Shown piece by piece: positions 36,737 to 50,000 of a stretch of 64,000 bases of DNA. The DNA is taken from NCBI GenBank assembly GCA_019022495.1, contig JAFEKR010000013.1:310001-374000 (forward strand), in the 5' to 3' direction. The stretch's first letter is position 1; every line of letters begins with the position of its first letter. This DNA comes from Epichloe hybrida (Eukaryota > Ascomycota > Sordariomycetes > Hypocreales > Clavicipitaceae). Under the pieces are notes generated by a model. That model saw only the letters and a list, made by a program, of their open reading frames with translations, was not told the DNA's origin and searched no databases. Position numbers and translations under genes: made by a program.

Positions 36737-38031
36737 AGTATTCGGTGCATCAGGCGACTTGCATACCGATGACATGGAGCCACGACAAGAGGAGGGTGCG
36801 AGGTGGTTGGGAAGGGTACGATTTTATGTACCCTTTCGTCTTTTTTTTTTTTTTTTTCTTTGCTCCGCTGGGATGGGGGGATTAATCTGCTTTGGCATAC
36901 GACTGAATGATTCTACACGACATCGCAATCGAGCGAGCGGTGCGCGAAAAGCCTCACCTACCTCGCCTACGCGGGGGCCTGCGCGGGGGGACACTTGCAT
37001 TTTCAACCTCCTCATCCGTACAGCATCGGTCCGTCGTGACCTTGTACCTGATGGGGCATGGGAAAGGAGCAGCATCGACAAGGAAAGGAAGCATGGGGAC
37101 GGGATTACGCAATAATGCATCAGCATCCATTTAGACAACGTTTCAGGCGGGTCCGGCGTTGATAGATAGAGATACCACTTTGGTTTGCCGCTTGGCGTTC
37201 GGAAACTCTACACCAGGAACAGAGTATGGGCATTTTCTTCGCCACGGGAGACGTACACTGCCCTCGGCAGAATTTAATCAACAGCATTCGACCTTGAAGA
37301 AAAAAGTCATTGACGTGATTCCTCAAGGTTATACCCAATTCTACAGTGTAGTGTAATGAATTCAACGAGAGAGAGAGAGAGCTGGCAGTCTTCAGGTTTT
37401 CGTGTGTGGATCCAACATGTTACACAAGCTGCCCACAGCCTCGCTCGGGTGCGACACAAGATATCCACGGCCAAAGGTGGACCAGTGTTTTGCCTCGTAA
37501 CTAGCGCCATTCAGACATGTTTCGTTTCTACCCATCAAGTTCAGGCGAAAGTGCGCCCCATGGCATTCATTCATCATGAAGTCATTGCTGTCCGTCCCTC
37601 GATATGGCCAAGTATGGGTGGCGGTGGGCGAGGGGTACGGTATTACCGTGTCCCGCGTCGAGAACAGTCAGTCCTCGATAACGCAGCCATGTTCATCGAC
37701 AAGTGGACGCCGTCCTGCCCAACGTCGCGCAAAGGTCGGCAGACGTACGTAGATGGTGCTGGTGAAAGGAGGGGGGGCGCTTGTTCTGTGCGTGCGTGCG
37801 TGCGTGCGTGCGTAACGTAACGTTGCTCGACCGGACACGCATTGTGCAGCAAAGATATCGAATCGCTCGAGAGGTGATCGGATGGGATGGGATCAAGCCT
37901 GGGCACATTCTGACCACCGACTTTGGCATTGCTCTAGAGGACAGTCAAAAGGGAAATGGAACGACTGGAGTCGCTTGCATGGCCTCCACGAATCTCGTAC
38001 GATCCGAATTCTCAGGTGACAAGCCCATAGA
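36737..38031. other. Convergent intergenic region before DPH3
   Basis: About 1.3 kb with no supported gene. It contains T and GA runs (36840-36860, 37370-37380) and a (GTGC)n run at 37788-37812. Short open frames here lack coding character. Confidence 0.45.
37788..37812. repeat. (GTGC)n microsatellite
   Basis: Six GTGC-type units in a row, followed by two CGTAA units. Confidence 0.85.
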
Positions 38032-38398
38032 TCAAGCAGTAATGGGCACCTGAGCGCCGTTCCCTGGCGGAGGAGGCTTGGGCAAGTCATCCTGCGTTGC
38101 GAGCTTGGTTAGCAACGGCATGTTCTCTCACATGCCATCTTTCACCTAGCAAGGCTGGACAAAGCTGGACAAGGGACGTCAGATCCTGGGAAGAACATAC
38201 GATGTCGAAGATGACTCGAATCATGAGACTGCAGCTGGGACAGACGGCGATGTCCTGCTCATCGCGCAGGTCGTCCAGGGCAATCTGGAATCGATCGCCA
38301 CATGGGCACGGGTAGTGATAGAGTTGGAGGGCCTCGTCGAATGTCATGTCCTCGATTTCGATTTCATCGTAGATGGAGAGGTTCTCGTCGTCGGACAT
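38032..38398 (-). CDS. DPH3: Diphthamide biosynthesis protein 3 (CSL zinc finger)
   Basis: Dph3 supplies electrons to the Dph1-Dph2 enzyme in the first step of diphthamide synthesis on eEF2, and also serves Elongator. Exons 38398-38201 and 38091-38032 (109-nt intron, GTATGT donor, GCTAAC branch, GCAG acceptor) give 85 residues. The CSL zinc finger has its four cysteines in YPCPCGDRF and [10 protein letters not shown], and the acidic start YDEIEIEDM is conserved. The C-terminus after the intron is [10 protein letters not shown]. Without splicing the frame would run on into a non-conserved tail. Confidence 0.96.
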
Positions 38399-38949
38399 GG
38401 TGGGGATGCAAGAACGGGGATGGTCCTCGAGTTACAGTGTGCGAAGGAAGATGGCACTCAAGTCGAGGGAAGAAGGAAGAAGAGAAGAAAAAAGAAAAGG
38501 AAAAAGAAAAAAAAAAAGCCCCCCTCCCCCCACATGTGTGGCTGGTGCAGACGAGCATTGACTGTGGCTGGTGCGGGGGAGGCAATCACATGCACGAAGT
38601 TGACCAGCAGGTGGCGCGCCCCAGATCAAGCGGGCTTGCATGACTCGAGCGAGTCCGGGACCGTCCGGGGCCGAGGGAGGGAAAGAGAGACGCAACCACG
38701 CAACCACGCAACCATCCAACCACATGCTTTGGACGCAACGTCAGCAAAATCTTGACTCTCCACACCATCCGCAACAGCTATCCGAATCGTGGCTCAAGGC
38801 CAGGAGCTTTATCCCCAAGTCAAGTCAGTCGGCGCCCGGCTCACGATATTCCCGATGCGCCTACATTGAATGACGGATCACCACCACCATCTTGTCAAAG
38901 AGCATCACGCACCACACCTTGATTCCCTCTCTCTCTTCCTACCGCGGCC
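38399..38949. promoter_or_regulatory. Divergent promoter between DPH3 and the peroxisomal ABC transporter
   Basis: About 550 bp. It contains an A/G-rich purine block (38470-38520) and a CAACCACG repeat (38693-38720). No gene was seen. Confidence 0.5.
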
Positions 38950-39781
38950 ATGGCATTCCAGTCCAAGCTGTCCCTGCCAGGTGACCGCACCGTCGGCGGC
39001 ATCATCCTGGAGCTCACACGGCTGTACCTCTCCAACCGCACGCGCATCTCCCGCGCCATCTGGATCACCCTCTTCGTCGCCCTCGTCAACCGCATCCGGC
39101 ACGCCATTTCCGAGCAAAAGGCCGCGTCTTCGCGGGAAGCCTCCCAGAGAGAAGCCCGCCGCGCCACGGTAACCTCGGGCGGTGAGGAGACGCCCAAGAA
39201 GAAGGTCGCGCTCGATCGGCAATTCTTCCGCTCCCTCCTGCGCCTGATGAAGATTGTCGTGCCTGGCTGGCGCAGCGCCGAGGCGAGGATGCTCATCAGC
39301 CATACCTTCTTCCTGGTGCTCAGGACGCTGATCAGCCTGAGGGTGGCCGAGATGGACGGTGCCATTGTCAAGGCGCTGGTCAAGGGGAGCGGCAAGGAGT
39401 TCCTGTCGAGAATCATCTGGTGGATGGTCATTGCGGTGCCGGCTACGTTTACGAATTCCATGGTAATATTTATCAATGGGAACTCTTGCCGTCGTCACTT
39501 GTTTTGCTGACCGTGGGTTTTGTTTACAGCTGTCATATCACCAGGCTGAACTGTCGCTCAAGTACAGGACGAGACTGACGCAGCACATTCACGACAAGTA
39601 CCTGTCGAACCTGACTTTTTATGGCATCTCGGCCCTTGATGACCGGATAAAGAATCCGGATCAACTGATTGCCGTGGATGTGTCCAAGTTTTCCAACAGC
39701 CTGGCCGAGTTATACAGCAACTTGGCCAAGCCGTTGCTGGACATGGTGCGCATTTATATTTCCCCCTTCAGTCCCCCCCCC

Positions 39782-39823
<42 letters not shown>

Positions 39824-39825
39824 CG

Positions 39826-39858
<33 letters not shown>

Positions 39859-41386
39859 AAAATAAGCTGACATGAATATTCGTTCAGACCATCTATACGT
39901 ACTCTCTATCAAGGAGCGTCGGCGGCGAAGGAGTCGTCTTCATGTCCCTCCTGGTCCAGCTCTCGGCCAACGTCTTGAGAGTTCTCACACCACCGTTTGG
40001 CAAGTACGTCGCCGACGAGGCCAGACTCGAGGGCGAGTTCCGCTACCAGCACTCCCGCCTCATCGACTACAGCGAAGAGGTGGCCCTGTACAACGGCCAG
40101 GTCGCGGAGAAGGACACGCTCGATAAGGGCTACTTCACGCTCATCAAGCACGTCAACTACATTCTGCGCCGCCGCTTCTACCACGGCTTCATGGAGGACT
40201 TCATCATCAAGTACTTCTGGGGCGCCCTGGGCCTCCTCCTGTGCAGCGTCCCCGTCTTCGTCAAGCTGCCCGGCCAAGTGACCATGAACATGGGCGACAG
40301 GACCGAGTCATTTGTCACAAACCGGCGCATGCTGCTGTCTGCGTCGGACGCCTTTGGTCGCGTCATGTTCTCGTACCGAGAGATTATGGAGCTGGCGGGC
40401 TACACGTCGCGCGTCGCCTCGCTACTCGACGTCATGGACGACATTCAGTCGGGCCATTTCGAAAAGAGGCTCGTCTCCTCCAGCGGCACCGAGGGTAACG
40501 AGGCTGTTCTGCAGGGGCGAGGGACTGTCCACGAAAGCGAGGACATAACCTTTGTTGATGTGTGCGTTCTTCTCCCTCATCCGCACAAGTCCACTGACAA
40601 AAAAAAAAGAGAGACTGACAAGAGACGATTGCTGACATTTGCGTCTTGCCCTTCCACTGCAGCCCCATCATCTCCCCCAACGGCGACGTGCTCGTCCCGA
40701 GGCTCTCCTTCTCCCTCTCCCACGGCGACCACCTCCTCGTCGTCGGCCCCAACGGCTGCGGCAAGTCGTCTCTCTTCCGCATCCTCGGCGGCCTCTGGCC
40801 CGTCTACGGCGGCACCGTCCACAAGCCGCCCTTCCACGCAATCTTCTACCTCCCCCAGCGGCCCTACCTCTCGCGCGGCTCCCTCCGCCAGCAAATCATC
40901 TACCCCGACTCCCTCCGCCAGATGCGCGCCCGCGGCGTCACGGACGCGGACCTCGCCTCCATCCTGCGGCTCCTCGACCTCGACCACCTCGTGGGCCTGT
41001 ACCCCGACGCGTGGGACGCCGAGGCCGAGTGGCGCGACGTCCTCTCGGGCGGCCTCCAGCAGCGCGTCGCCATGGCCCGCCTCTTCTACCACCGGCCCAG
41101 GTACGCCATTCTCGACGAGTGCACCAGCAGCGTGACGCTCGAGACGGAGAAGATCATGTACGACAACGCAAAGAGCCTGGGCATCACCCTCATGACGGTC
41201 AGCCACAGGAGGAGTCTGTGGAAATACCACACCCACATCCTGCAGTTTGACGGGCAGGGCAAGTACGTCTTCACCAAGCTTGATGCCGACAGGAGGTTGA
41301 GGCTGGAGGATGAGAAGGAGGATCTGGAAGTGAGACTGCGGCAGGTCCCGGAGCTGGAGAGGCGGCTGAACGAGTTGACTGCGTAG
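38950..41386 (+). CDS. Peroxisomal ABC half-transporter (ABCD family, acyl-CoA import)
   Basis: ABCD half-transporters dimerise in the peroxisomal membrane to import long-chain acyl-CoA for beta-oxidation. Four exons (38950-39462, 39530-39745, 39888-40561, 40663-41386) encode 708 residues. The N-terminal membrane domain has the ABCD-type motif [21 protein letters not shown] and the EAA-like helix [13 protein letters not shown]. The nucleotide-binding domain has Walker [10 protein letters not shown], signature [13 protein letters not shown], Walker [12 protein letters not shown] and the H-loop VSHRRS. A C-terminal coiled coil ([14 protein letters not shown]) ends the protein. Intron 2 carries a long CA repeat. 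Assignment to Pxa1 or Pxa2 is not made. Confidence 0.95.
39784..39854. repeat. (CA)n microsatellite inside intron 2 of the ABC transporter
   Basis: About 35 CA units, interrupted once by GCGA, lie between the GTGCGC donor and the TTCAG acceptor of the 142-nt intron (39746-39887). Confidence 0.95.
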
Positions 41387-41728
41387 GTTTGGTGGGCTGG
41401 TAGGTGGTACAAGGGAAGCTTGTATATACTGTATAGTAGAGATGCTATATATATATTCTGTTTGGAATAAAAAGTTTGCTGAAATGTGATGCTTTTTTTT
41501 TGTTCGGGAGACAACATGTGTTGCTGCCGCGTGACATGTCATGGACGACGGAGCGCAATGAATTCAACACTCGCACGAGCATACCACACGTTTCGCTAAT
41601 GTCTCATGTCTCGGGCGTTGGCATTATTATGTATCAACAACAACTGATTATATATATATGTGTATATACAAGATTGGTAAAAACATGGTGAATATCAAGG
41701 TGTGAAACAGTCAAAGGGTCCGTGATTC
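41387..41728. other. Convergent 3' flanks of the ABC transporter and Egh16-like gene
   Basis: About 340 bp, AT-rich, with TA runs near 41448 and 41650. No gene was seen. Confidence 0.5.
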
Positions 41729-42763
41729 CTACTCCTTGGATGCACCAATCTCCATGCGCTTCTTGAGGCGGTAGGCAATGGCGCGCTTGCGGCTCTCCTT
41801 GCTCTGAGTGAAGGCAGCGCCGCCGCCAAAGGGGCCGGCGAGGGCCTGGTTGCGGACACGCACGATGCAGACGTTCTTGACGCCGGCAACCTCGCCGTCG
41901 CACGTCATGCCCTCGGGCATCTGCACCTGCATGGGGTAGTCGGTGTTGGTGGCGAGAGACAGGCCCGAGATGCCTGATCCGGGGACGTCGCGCAGGACGC
42001 GGGCCGACCGGAAGGCCTTGGGGTCGGAGCCACCAGAGGTGCCGTCGATGGAGGCCGTCATGGGACCTGCTCCGTCCTGGTTGATCTGTCTGTAGACGAG
42101 GCTGACGACGCCCTTGGAGTCGGCCGTGGGGAGACCCTTCTCGGCGCCCTGGCCGCGCATGTCGGCGTTTATGGTCTCGGCGGGCCAGGACTTGGGGCTT
42201 CCACCGGTGCCGAGGACGCCGATGATGGGCAGGTTGCCGAGGCCTTGGAACATCTGCGCCATGTCGCGCTTGTGTTGGTCGCGGCGGTCCTTGGCACTTC
42301 TACCACCAAGGAGTCCTCCGAGGGGGCTTCCTCCCAAGTTGTCCTCGACGCCGGTGGAGCTGGCGGCGCCCTTGTTGGTGGCGAGGCCGTTGCCGGTGCC
42401 CATGAAGTTGGCAATGTGAGCGGCAACGTCGACCTTGCCGCCGCCCTGGGTCGACCCGAGAGGACCGACCTTGCCAGAGGCGATTTCGGAATCGCGGATG
42501 ATGCCAGTGTCAGCCTGGGCACCACAGGCGTTGACAACGCAGTTACGTGGAGTACCATCGGTTACTACAGTGGTTCTTTCGTATCAGTGCATTGTCCGAA
42601 ACCCTTGTTCTTGGTTTTAGAACATTCGCCCAGGTGAAGCAAGTGAGTTCTTACCAGTTAGACCAGGCATGCTCACGCCATTGGCACCCTCGATGGTTCG
42701 GATCACACCATGTCCAGAGACGGCGGTGGCAGTCAAAGTGGTGACGACGAAGGAGTACCGCAT
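41729..42763 (-). CDS. Egh16/MAS-type secreted protein
   Basis: The Egh16H/MAS/CAS1 family comprises secreted proteins induced in appressoria of plant- and insect-infecting fungi. Their molecular role is unknown. Exons 42763-42655 and 42564-41729 (90-nt intron) encode 314 residues. The signal peptide is MRYSFVVTTLTATAVSGHG, and HGVI after cleavage is typical. Family blocks include IEGANG, PRNCVVNACGAQADTGIIRDSEI, and CDGEVAGVKNVCIVRVRN with paired cysteines. The middle has a G-rich linker (NLGGSPLGGLLGGRSAKDRR). The C-tail, rich in K and R (RKRAIAYRLKKRM), is a possible processing or variable end. The family assignment rests on recalled motifs; no virulence role is shown here. Confidence 0.88.
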
Positions 42764-44076
42764 TTTGGGAAAAATTAAAAATAGAATAGAATAGAATGAT
42801 ATAAAAGTTGGATATGTGGATAGTATTCTGCACGTCTTCAAAGTCACCAGGACTACTATACAAGGGAAGCCAGGACGAAAAGATGGTGGATGGTGTCGAG
42901 GGCGCAGTCGACGTGAGGTGAAGGAGAGACAAGGAGTCGAATATATAGCAAAGATCCATCCATACTCAAGGCTGGGTCGAAGCTCGGGATTCGGGCATGT
43001 ATGCCCCCAAGCACCAACTTGATAGAGTTCCTCCTCGGGGATCCCACAGACCCTCGGGCCACGGGCATCTCCTGACGCTACTAGCGAACGAGCTTTGTTG
43101 CGCGACTCCGTCGGTCGGTCCGTCCGTCACAAAGGCCCGTGTCGTGGGTAATCTGTGCTTGGTCGACTCGGGTTGTCCAGAACTTCTCCAGCCACGGCAC
43201 CAACTCGCCAGAATGGGCACGATCAGACCGCCACCAGGGGGGCCCGGGGCGCCTTTGCACGGTCTCTTTTGGCTCTCTCGGAGTAAACCCGAAAATAAGA
43301 CGACGCTCGGCGGCGCGTGGCGGCGCTTGGCGGCGCTTGGCGGCATGAACCATAAAGACGTCAAGACATCAAATCCTATATCGTTGTGGGATGTGGTAGC
43401 TGGTGGTGGACCCCGGGAAATGGCAAGATGCAGCTGTCTGCAGCGCTCCTGCCTGTCGAGTCAGAATCTGGTCTCATCGTTCATCGTTCATCGCTCACCG
43501 TTCACCGTCCATCGTTCATCGTTCCTTCCACGGGCGGCCGAGGCCCGTGTGGTTTACCAACGCCCGCTCGGACGACATCCGACTCGGGGCTTTGACCCAG
43601 ACCCCATTGATCGGGCGTTCCTTGGGTGGAGACAGCCACGTGATCTTATCAGCCGCCCCGTTCACGACCGTGTGGGCCACGTGGACCGTGTCGACCGAAC
43701 CATGTCATCTCTTGCTTGTAACCAGTGGCGCATAATACGCTACTACACACATGCCGTGATGTGTACATGAAAACGCACTGCCAGGTGCCTCGAATCCTGC
43801 GAAAATAAATACTCAACAGCGAAACACCTGCCGAGACAATGAAACCCGCTGTGCTGAACAAGACATACGAAAGTGAAGACAAAAAAGAAAACATGACGAA
43901 GGAATGATGTGACGCGTATGTGACAAGGAAAAGTTCAACAGTGGTATAAGTCCCAGCATCCTGCCAATCCAGTATCCTTGCTCTCCCACTCTTCATACAC
44001 AGACAGGGTTGCTCTTTTGGTTCAAACGACCGACTCTCTTCTTCAACAAAAAAAAAAAAAAAAGACAAAAAAAAAA
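42764..44076. promoter_or_regulatory. Upstream region of the Egh16-like gene and 3' flank of the DOCK gene
   Basis: About 1.3 kb with no gene supported. It has ATCGTTC-type repeats (43478-43525), tandem GGCGCTTGGC units (43310-43345), and an A run (44047-44063). The long upstream region is compatible with a developmentally controlled Egh16-like promoter. Confidence 0.45.
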
Positions 44077-47000
44077 CTATTCTTCGTCAACGCTACCCAT
44101 TACGCCTCCTCGTCTATGACTCTTCATGCCCATCTTGAACAAGCTGAGCCTTTTTCTCATGCTTCCCGTCTTCTTGATAGGAGCATCCTTATCGGGTACC
44201 TCTTTGTCCAGGCTCATGCTTCTGTCCAAGCTGATGCTTCTGTCCAGGCTTCCCTTGCTGACTAAACTGCCTCGTCTCCCCGTTCCGTTTGTACTCGGGG
44301 CCGTGTTGTCTTGCCATCCATCGTCCAGGGACTGTGATCGGAAAATGCTTTCTCGTCGGGCCTTTCCGGAACTGCGGCTCCCGCTGCTGTGCGGCGACAC
44401 CTTGGGTTCCGGGCTGCTGCCATTCATCACTCCATCTGCTTCGGCTCGCGGCTCGTTCTCCTGCTGTCGTCGACCGGGGAGGAAGCTGAGCCTGGCGCTG
44501 CGCTGCTTCAACGATACCTGACGGACGACGGATGTCTCGTCCGATTTCCCTCCTCCTCCTCCTCCTCCTCCGTTCAGGGGTCCAGCAATGTTTGGCCATT
44601 GCGAGGAGGGGCTCTCGTCGTGTGGTGGGAATGAGCCCCGGAAAGCGGTAGATGGGGTAGATGCTGTCCCCCGCGGCGTTGGCGGTGGCGGCGCAAACGA
44701 CGCGATTTCAGGCTGATACGCTGCTTCGAAATCTATGAGAGAAACGAGTGTGTCAGTCAATGCCATCATGGACCAGGTCCATGGTCATGGGGCCAAAGAG
44801 GAGGCGAGGCGAGGCTTTTCTTTCTCAAGCAAGCCGCCAAAGAACTTACATCGTTGGAGCTCCTCTTGTTTCTGGATCAGCATCGTGTTGTTGCTACGCG
44901 CGAATAGGGCCAACACTCGTTTGAGCATCATGGCATGGTCCACGAGTGCTATCTTGATGGCAATGTCCCGAGGCTCCAGCTCCATGTCTTCCTCACCTTC
45001 GTCGTCTTCGTCGTCGTCGTCGTCTTCGTCGTCGTCGTCGTCTTCTTCTTCTTCTTCTTCGGGTCGGGAAAGCAGCTTCCGGTAGCACACGACACTCTGG
45101 TCTGACAACGGGTTCACGGAAATGGAAACGGCATCCAAGAGGAGCTGCGACACCCCATCCTCGCCATCGGCAAAGCGTCGCTCCAGAGCCGTCATCTCCT
45201 GCGTCTTGCGCACGATGCGCTCCAGTGCGGTTTCCTGGGCATCGAGTCGGATTTCCTGCGTCTCAATGATCTCACTACGCCGCAGGATTGTCGGGAACGG
45301 CTCCGCCGTGACAAACACCGTCTTCTCGGCATAGTGCTCTGCCACAGGCCCAGATGTGCTGCGCTTGGTCGTGAACGAGAATGCGTGCGGATGAGAAGAC
45401 ACCAAAAAGTCTCGAATGACTTGAGGCACGCGCGCCCGCTGGTACACCTGATGCGACAAGTCACGATGGGGTGTGACGGAGGAGATGACCAAGAATTGTC
45501 CCTCCACCTCGTCGACTCCCCCCGACGTGACGATTTGCGCAGAAGGGTATTGCTCCTGAATGCGATCCGTAAAGGCCGCGGCTCGCTCTGTAGGTGTGCC
45601 TTCGTATATAAACTCCTTGTCTCGAACACCCGAAGGAAAACCAAGCCCCTTGTACACAACCTTGAAATATCGAGGGATCAGTTTCTCGCTTTTGGAAATG
45701 GTCTCGTAGATTGTCGCAATGGCACGTTCCGTTCTGGCCAGTTTGGCAAAGTCAAAGATGTTGCTCTCATATTGGGTTTGTAGTTCCTTGTATGCTGTCA
45801 AGGCGTTGCTCCATGACTCGCCCTCCTCAAATTGCTTAATCATGTCAAAGTAGATCTTCTCCTTGCGCTCGAATTGCGTCTGTGCTGGGAACTCGGGCTC
45901 GACCAGAGGTTTGACCTGTCTTGTGGGATCCCAGTCATACAGATCCGCGTGCAGTCGCAGGGCGAGACCAGCTTCCGCATGGTTCCTCGACTCTGCCTGG
46001 AGAGTGGCGAGCTGATGGACGTAGCGGACAAAGATCTCCTCCTTCTGCATGTCCCGGAGAAACTCCATCAGGCGCAGCCGGTTGATGATGTTGGAAGCCT
46101 CGCCGTTCCCGTCACCACCGTGTACAGCAACGAGCAGATCCAGGAACTCGTCCAAGGTGCCTACCAATTCCCGGACGGCGGAATATAGCGGCTCACCCGG
46201 GACATCAGTCAACGGCTCGAAACGGTCCAGCAACTCGCCGATAAACAGCTTCTGCAATATGCTCTCCGTGAGCGGCTTGGACTTGAAAAACTGATCCAAG
46301 CTGTCGACCATCTCCGTCTGTATCACGGTCAAGTCTTCGCTCAACGTCCATTCGCTGACCATCATTGTTTGCAAGACCTCGACGGCCATCCTCCTCAACC
46401 CTTCGTGGACGCTCAAGCACAGCTCGACAATGGGTCCCACAAGAGTCGGAACGTATTGAACCTGGTATCCTCCAATCTTGGCCAAGCCGTAACGGCTGCG
46501 CTCTTCGGCCGTCGTTTCCCACCCAATGGCCTCCCACGTCGTGCGCAGGAGCTCCGCGCCGTGCGCTCTCACATCGCCGGCAATCTTCCAGACGGCCCTC
46601 CGCTTCTGTTCCGGAAATGTTTCGAGGGCCAAGGAAGTGCTTCCCACCAGCTTGAGGAGCGTTGTGAAGAAGAGCTTCCACAACTCCATGTTGAAGGTTT
46701 CCGCCTCGTCAGGTTCGGGCAAGAAAGAGTCCAGCATGATCCCTGCCACGTACTGGAGGGTACGCATTGTTGACTTGTGATGGTGGATGTGCACACTGAG
46801 CCACTCGGCAGGGAAAGCTTCGCCCGAGAGGACGCTCATGTGCACTCGCAGCAGATTCTCCAAAATGGTGCTCAGGTCATCCTCGGCAGCCAGCTCAAGC
46901 TGCATCCCCGCCGCCGAGTTGGAAATGGCAGAAAGAACAGCCGATAGCTCAGCCAAGCCCTCGTCAAATGTGATGTTGTTGGAGACGGTTTTGGTGGGGA

Positions 47001-50000
47001 ATGGGTATGACGATGGGAAAAGGAGTGAGAGTCGACTACGTGGCTTCGGCGGTGATCCCAGTAGCGACAGATGAGAATCGATGATTCTCGGAATGTGATC
47101 CGGAATTTCCGGACCAAGGTGATCTACTTGGCTGGCAAGCACAGAGCAGCAGAGACGGACCTGCTCTCGCCATTGATCCGTTATCTCGTCGGTATGGCCC
47201 CAATGTGGCGAGATCCAACGGACCGTGTTGGCACTCAATGCCGATTTCTGGTCCGCGTGTGCAAACAAGTCCAGCTTGGAGTAGTTGATGATGAGCACGA
47301 GCTTGTACAGGATCAACTTGCCCTTGACTTGGGTGCAAGAGTCCATGAAATCAATGGCAATGTGCAGAATCTCCTCTGCATCCAGCAGGCCAGCCAGCTC
47401 GGGTAACCATGTGTGAAAGTGCTGGACAGCCAAGGTTTGGCTACCGACGAGCACGGGAGCCGTGTTTCTCATCATGCCATCGAGAGCTTTGAAGATGGAG
47501 CGCAGCTGTCTCGTGAAGCCCTGCGGGGACGATGTGATGCCAATGCCGGCTTCCTTGGCTTTTTGTTGCTTGCGTGCGTGTGTAATGAACTTCAAAATGT
47601 GTCTGACCACCTTGAACGTGGACCGCAAATTCCGGGACATCTCTGGCTCTGTCGGTTTTTCGAGAAGCCGGGTGAAGGATCGGACAAGACTGGAAGTGGC
47701 GAATGGATAGTTGAACTGGTTCTCTGCGTATTGATCAACCAGGGGCCCGAGATTGAAGCGCCGATCATGCACGATTCCCAGCACTCTGACCAAAGCGGTA
47801 AAAACAAGGTCTTCCAGCTCGTTATTCCCCGAGTGCTCAACAAGGACGCCAAAGAGCCCGTCCAACACATCGCTCAGCAACTTGACGACTTCGATTTCTG
47901 GCACGAACATGAGCTGTCTCAGTACCGCGTGAACCTCCTCCTCGGACAAGTCTTTCCACTTCAGCAGACCCAGGATGATCCTGTCCTGCGAGAACCGTGT
48001 GCTGCAGAGAAAGGTGTTGGCAAAGAGCATCGCCAGTGGGCCGGTAACATTCTCAGAGTGCTGGGCTTTGCCTCGAGGAGCCCATGGCACAGACAAGTAC
48101 CCGCCCTTGCCAGAAGGGCCGGGCAAAGCGGTAAAGGTATTCTCGTCCACCTTGTAGAGAAGAAGACCATGACGGCCATCGCGTATAAAGGCTTGTCTAT
48201 CCCACAGCGGCATGTGAGCTACGGCAAAGGGGGGTCCCGGCACGTCACACAGGAACATGACAACGTGGGCTGTAGACACGTCGTTTGGTGACAAGGAGAG
48301 CCGTATCGTCTGGTTCCAGGCCTCCCCACGCTCCGTGGCAGAAGACTTGAAAGTCGTCGCCGGCTCCTTGTTGGAGGCCTCGTAGATGCAGTTTTCGAAT
48401 CTCTTGCCCGTGGAACCTCGGACCTCGAGCGTGACTTGAAAGTTCATGCCGTGGAGTCCCGGCGGCATGCTAGTGGCGCTTCCACCAAAACGAGAGAGCA
48501 AGTGCTGGCGCGCCAGAGAAGCACTGTTCAGCGTGAGATAGATGTCTGATCTCGGTTTCGTTGGTGCGCCGGAGAAGCCCATCTTGTTGGTCCGCGAGAC
48601 TCCGGATAGCAGCGTCGGTGTGGCCTTGATCAAGGCGTCCGCATCGGGGTGGTCAAAGGCCTGTAACGAGACCTGAAGTCGCTCGCCTCGTCGAGATTTC
48701 TCATACCGCCCACTGGCGTTATCAATGAGCTCCCGAATCAATGGGTCCAGGCCTTCGGAAGAAGACTCCGTCTCCGTCGACGCTCGATTGGCAGTGGGCG
48801 ACCAAATCGTCAGGACCTGTTCCACCTCCTCGGTTTGTTTCATGACAGGGTTCAGTCTGAGAATGCCCACGCCAACAGTGCGTTGTGCAACTTGGGCCGT
48901 GTCTTGCGCGGTGCCATCAGCCTTTGAGCTGGCAGTACTGGGAGCCCCGTGGCTATCTGCGGTGACGACCGATCGTTCCCCGTGCTGTTCGGACACGGGG
49001 TCCGTTCTGGGCAAAACAGAACCTCGAGACAAGGTTGAGCGTCCAGACTTGCTTCTCCACATCAAGCTCCTTCTCGCAGACTTGGATCCTGTCGAGGCGG
49101 AGGTTTTTGAGTTTTCTCGTGAGAAGGTGCCGTCGTTTGTGGTTCCAGATCTCGACACCGGCTTGGCCGCGAAAATTTGCTGAGAGGCCAGGACCTTGAC
49201 GACGAGATACAGGTCAGTTTCGGCCGACGGTGAATCTCCAATGTCTTGGGCAGACAAGTCTATGAAGAGCGTCCGAGACGAAGTGCCCTGTGCGAAGCCC
49301 CCAATGGAGCCGCCCGCGGGTACATCCACTATAAAGGTTTCTGATAGCGTCGACAATTTCTCGTGTTGAGGTTTCGTGACGAGGAACAGGGCCAATGCAG
49401 TGGCCTCGGATGATGAGCCGGCGAATCCCTTGACGTCGAGCAGCAGGTGGTGAAGGCTGGTCAGCTCCACGGACGGCTGGGGCGGCTCGTCAAGGAGAGT
49501 CATGACAGACTGTAGCTGAGTTACCTTGACGACTGAATCGTCTTCCGTCAAGATTCTCCCTCTCGCCGCAGGGTCTCGGACAACGATTTCCCCTCCACAA
49601 AGCTTGTTGACTCGCACGAGATCCCATACCGTCTTCTCCCGCAGCGCGTCGTACTCGTGAGATGTGAGAACATTGTACAGAAATTGTTGTCGGCTGAGGT
49701 TGAGGCTAGTAATGAGCTTCGAGAGTTTGTCCAGGTCTGCATATCGCCTAGAGAGCAGCAGCTCATGGAGGTTCTTGGAGTGCCATTCCCTCAAACACGA
49801 GGCAATCTCGTCAATCAGTGGCTCGGAGGATGATGTAGGTGTCTCGTCGCCAATCTTTAGCATCGGCACCGGCGCAGCTGGTTTCGGCGCATTTGGATCT
49901 CGTTTCACTGGGACAGACAGGTTGCCTGCAGTAGTCCCATTGGGCAGTTCTGCTAGCGGCCTGCGTCCCTTTCTGGTGCTGTCCGTTTTGACCTGCGACC

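Noticed and set aside
38950..44076. A secondary-metabolite or virulence gene cluster around the ABC transporter and Egh16-like gene
   Set aside because: The ABC protein is a peroxisomal half-transporter and the neighbours are housekeeping genes; no synthase, tailoring enzyme or pathway regulator.
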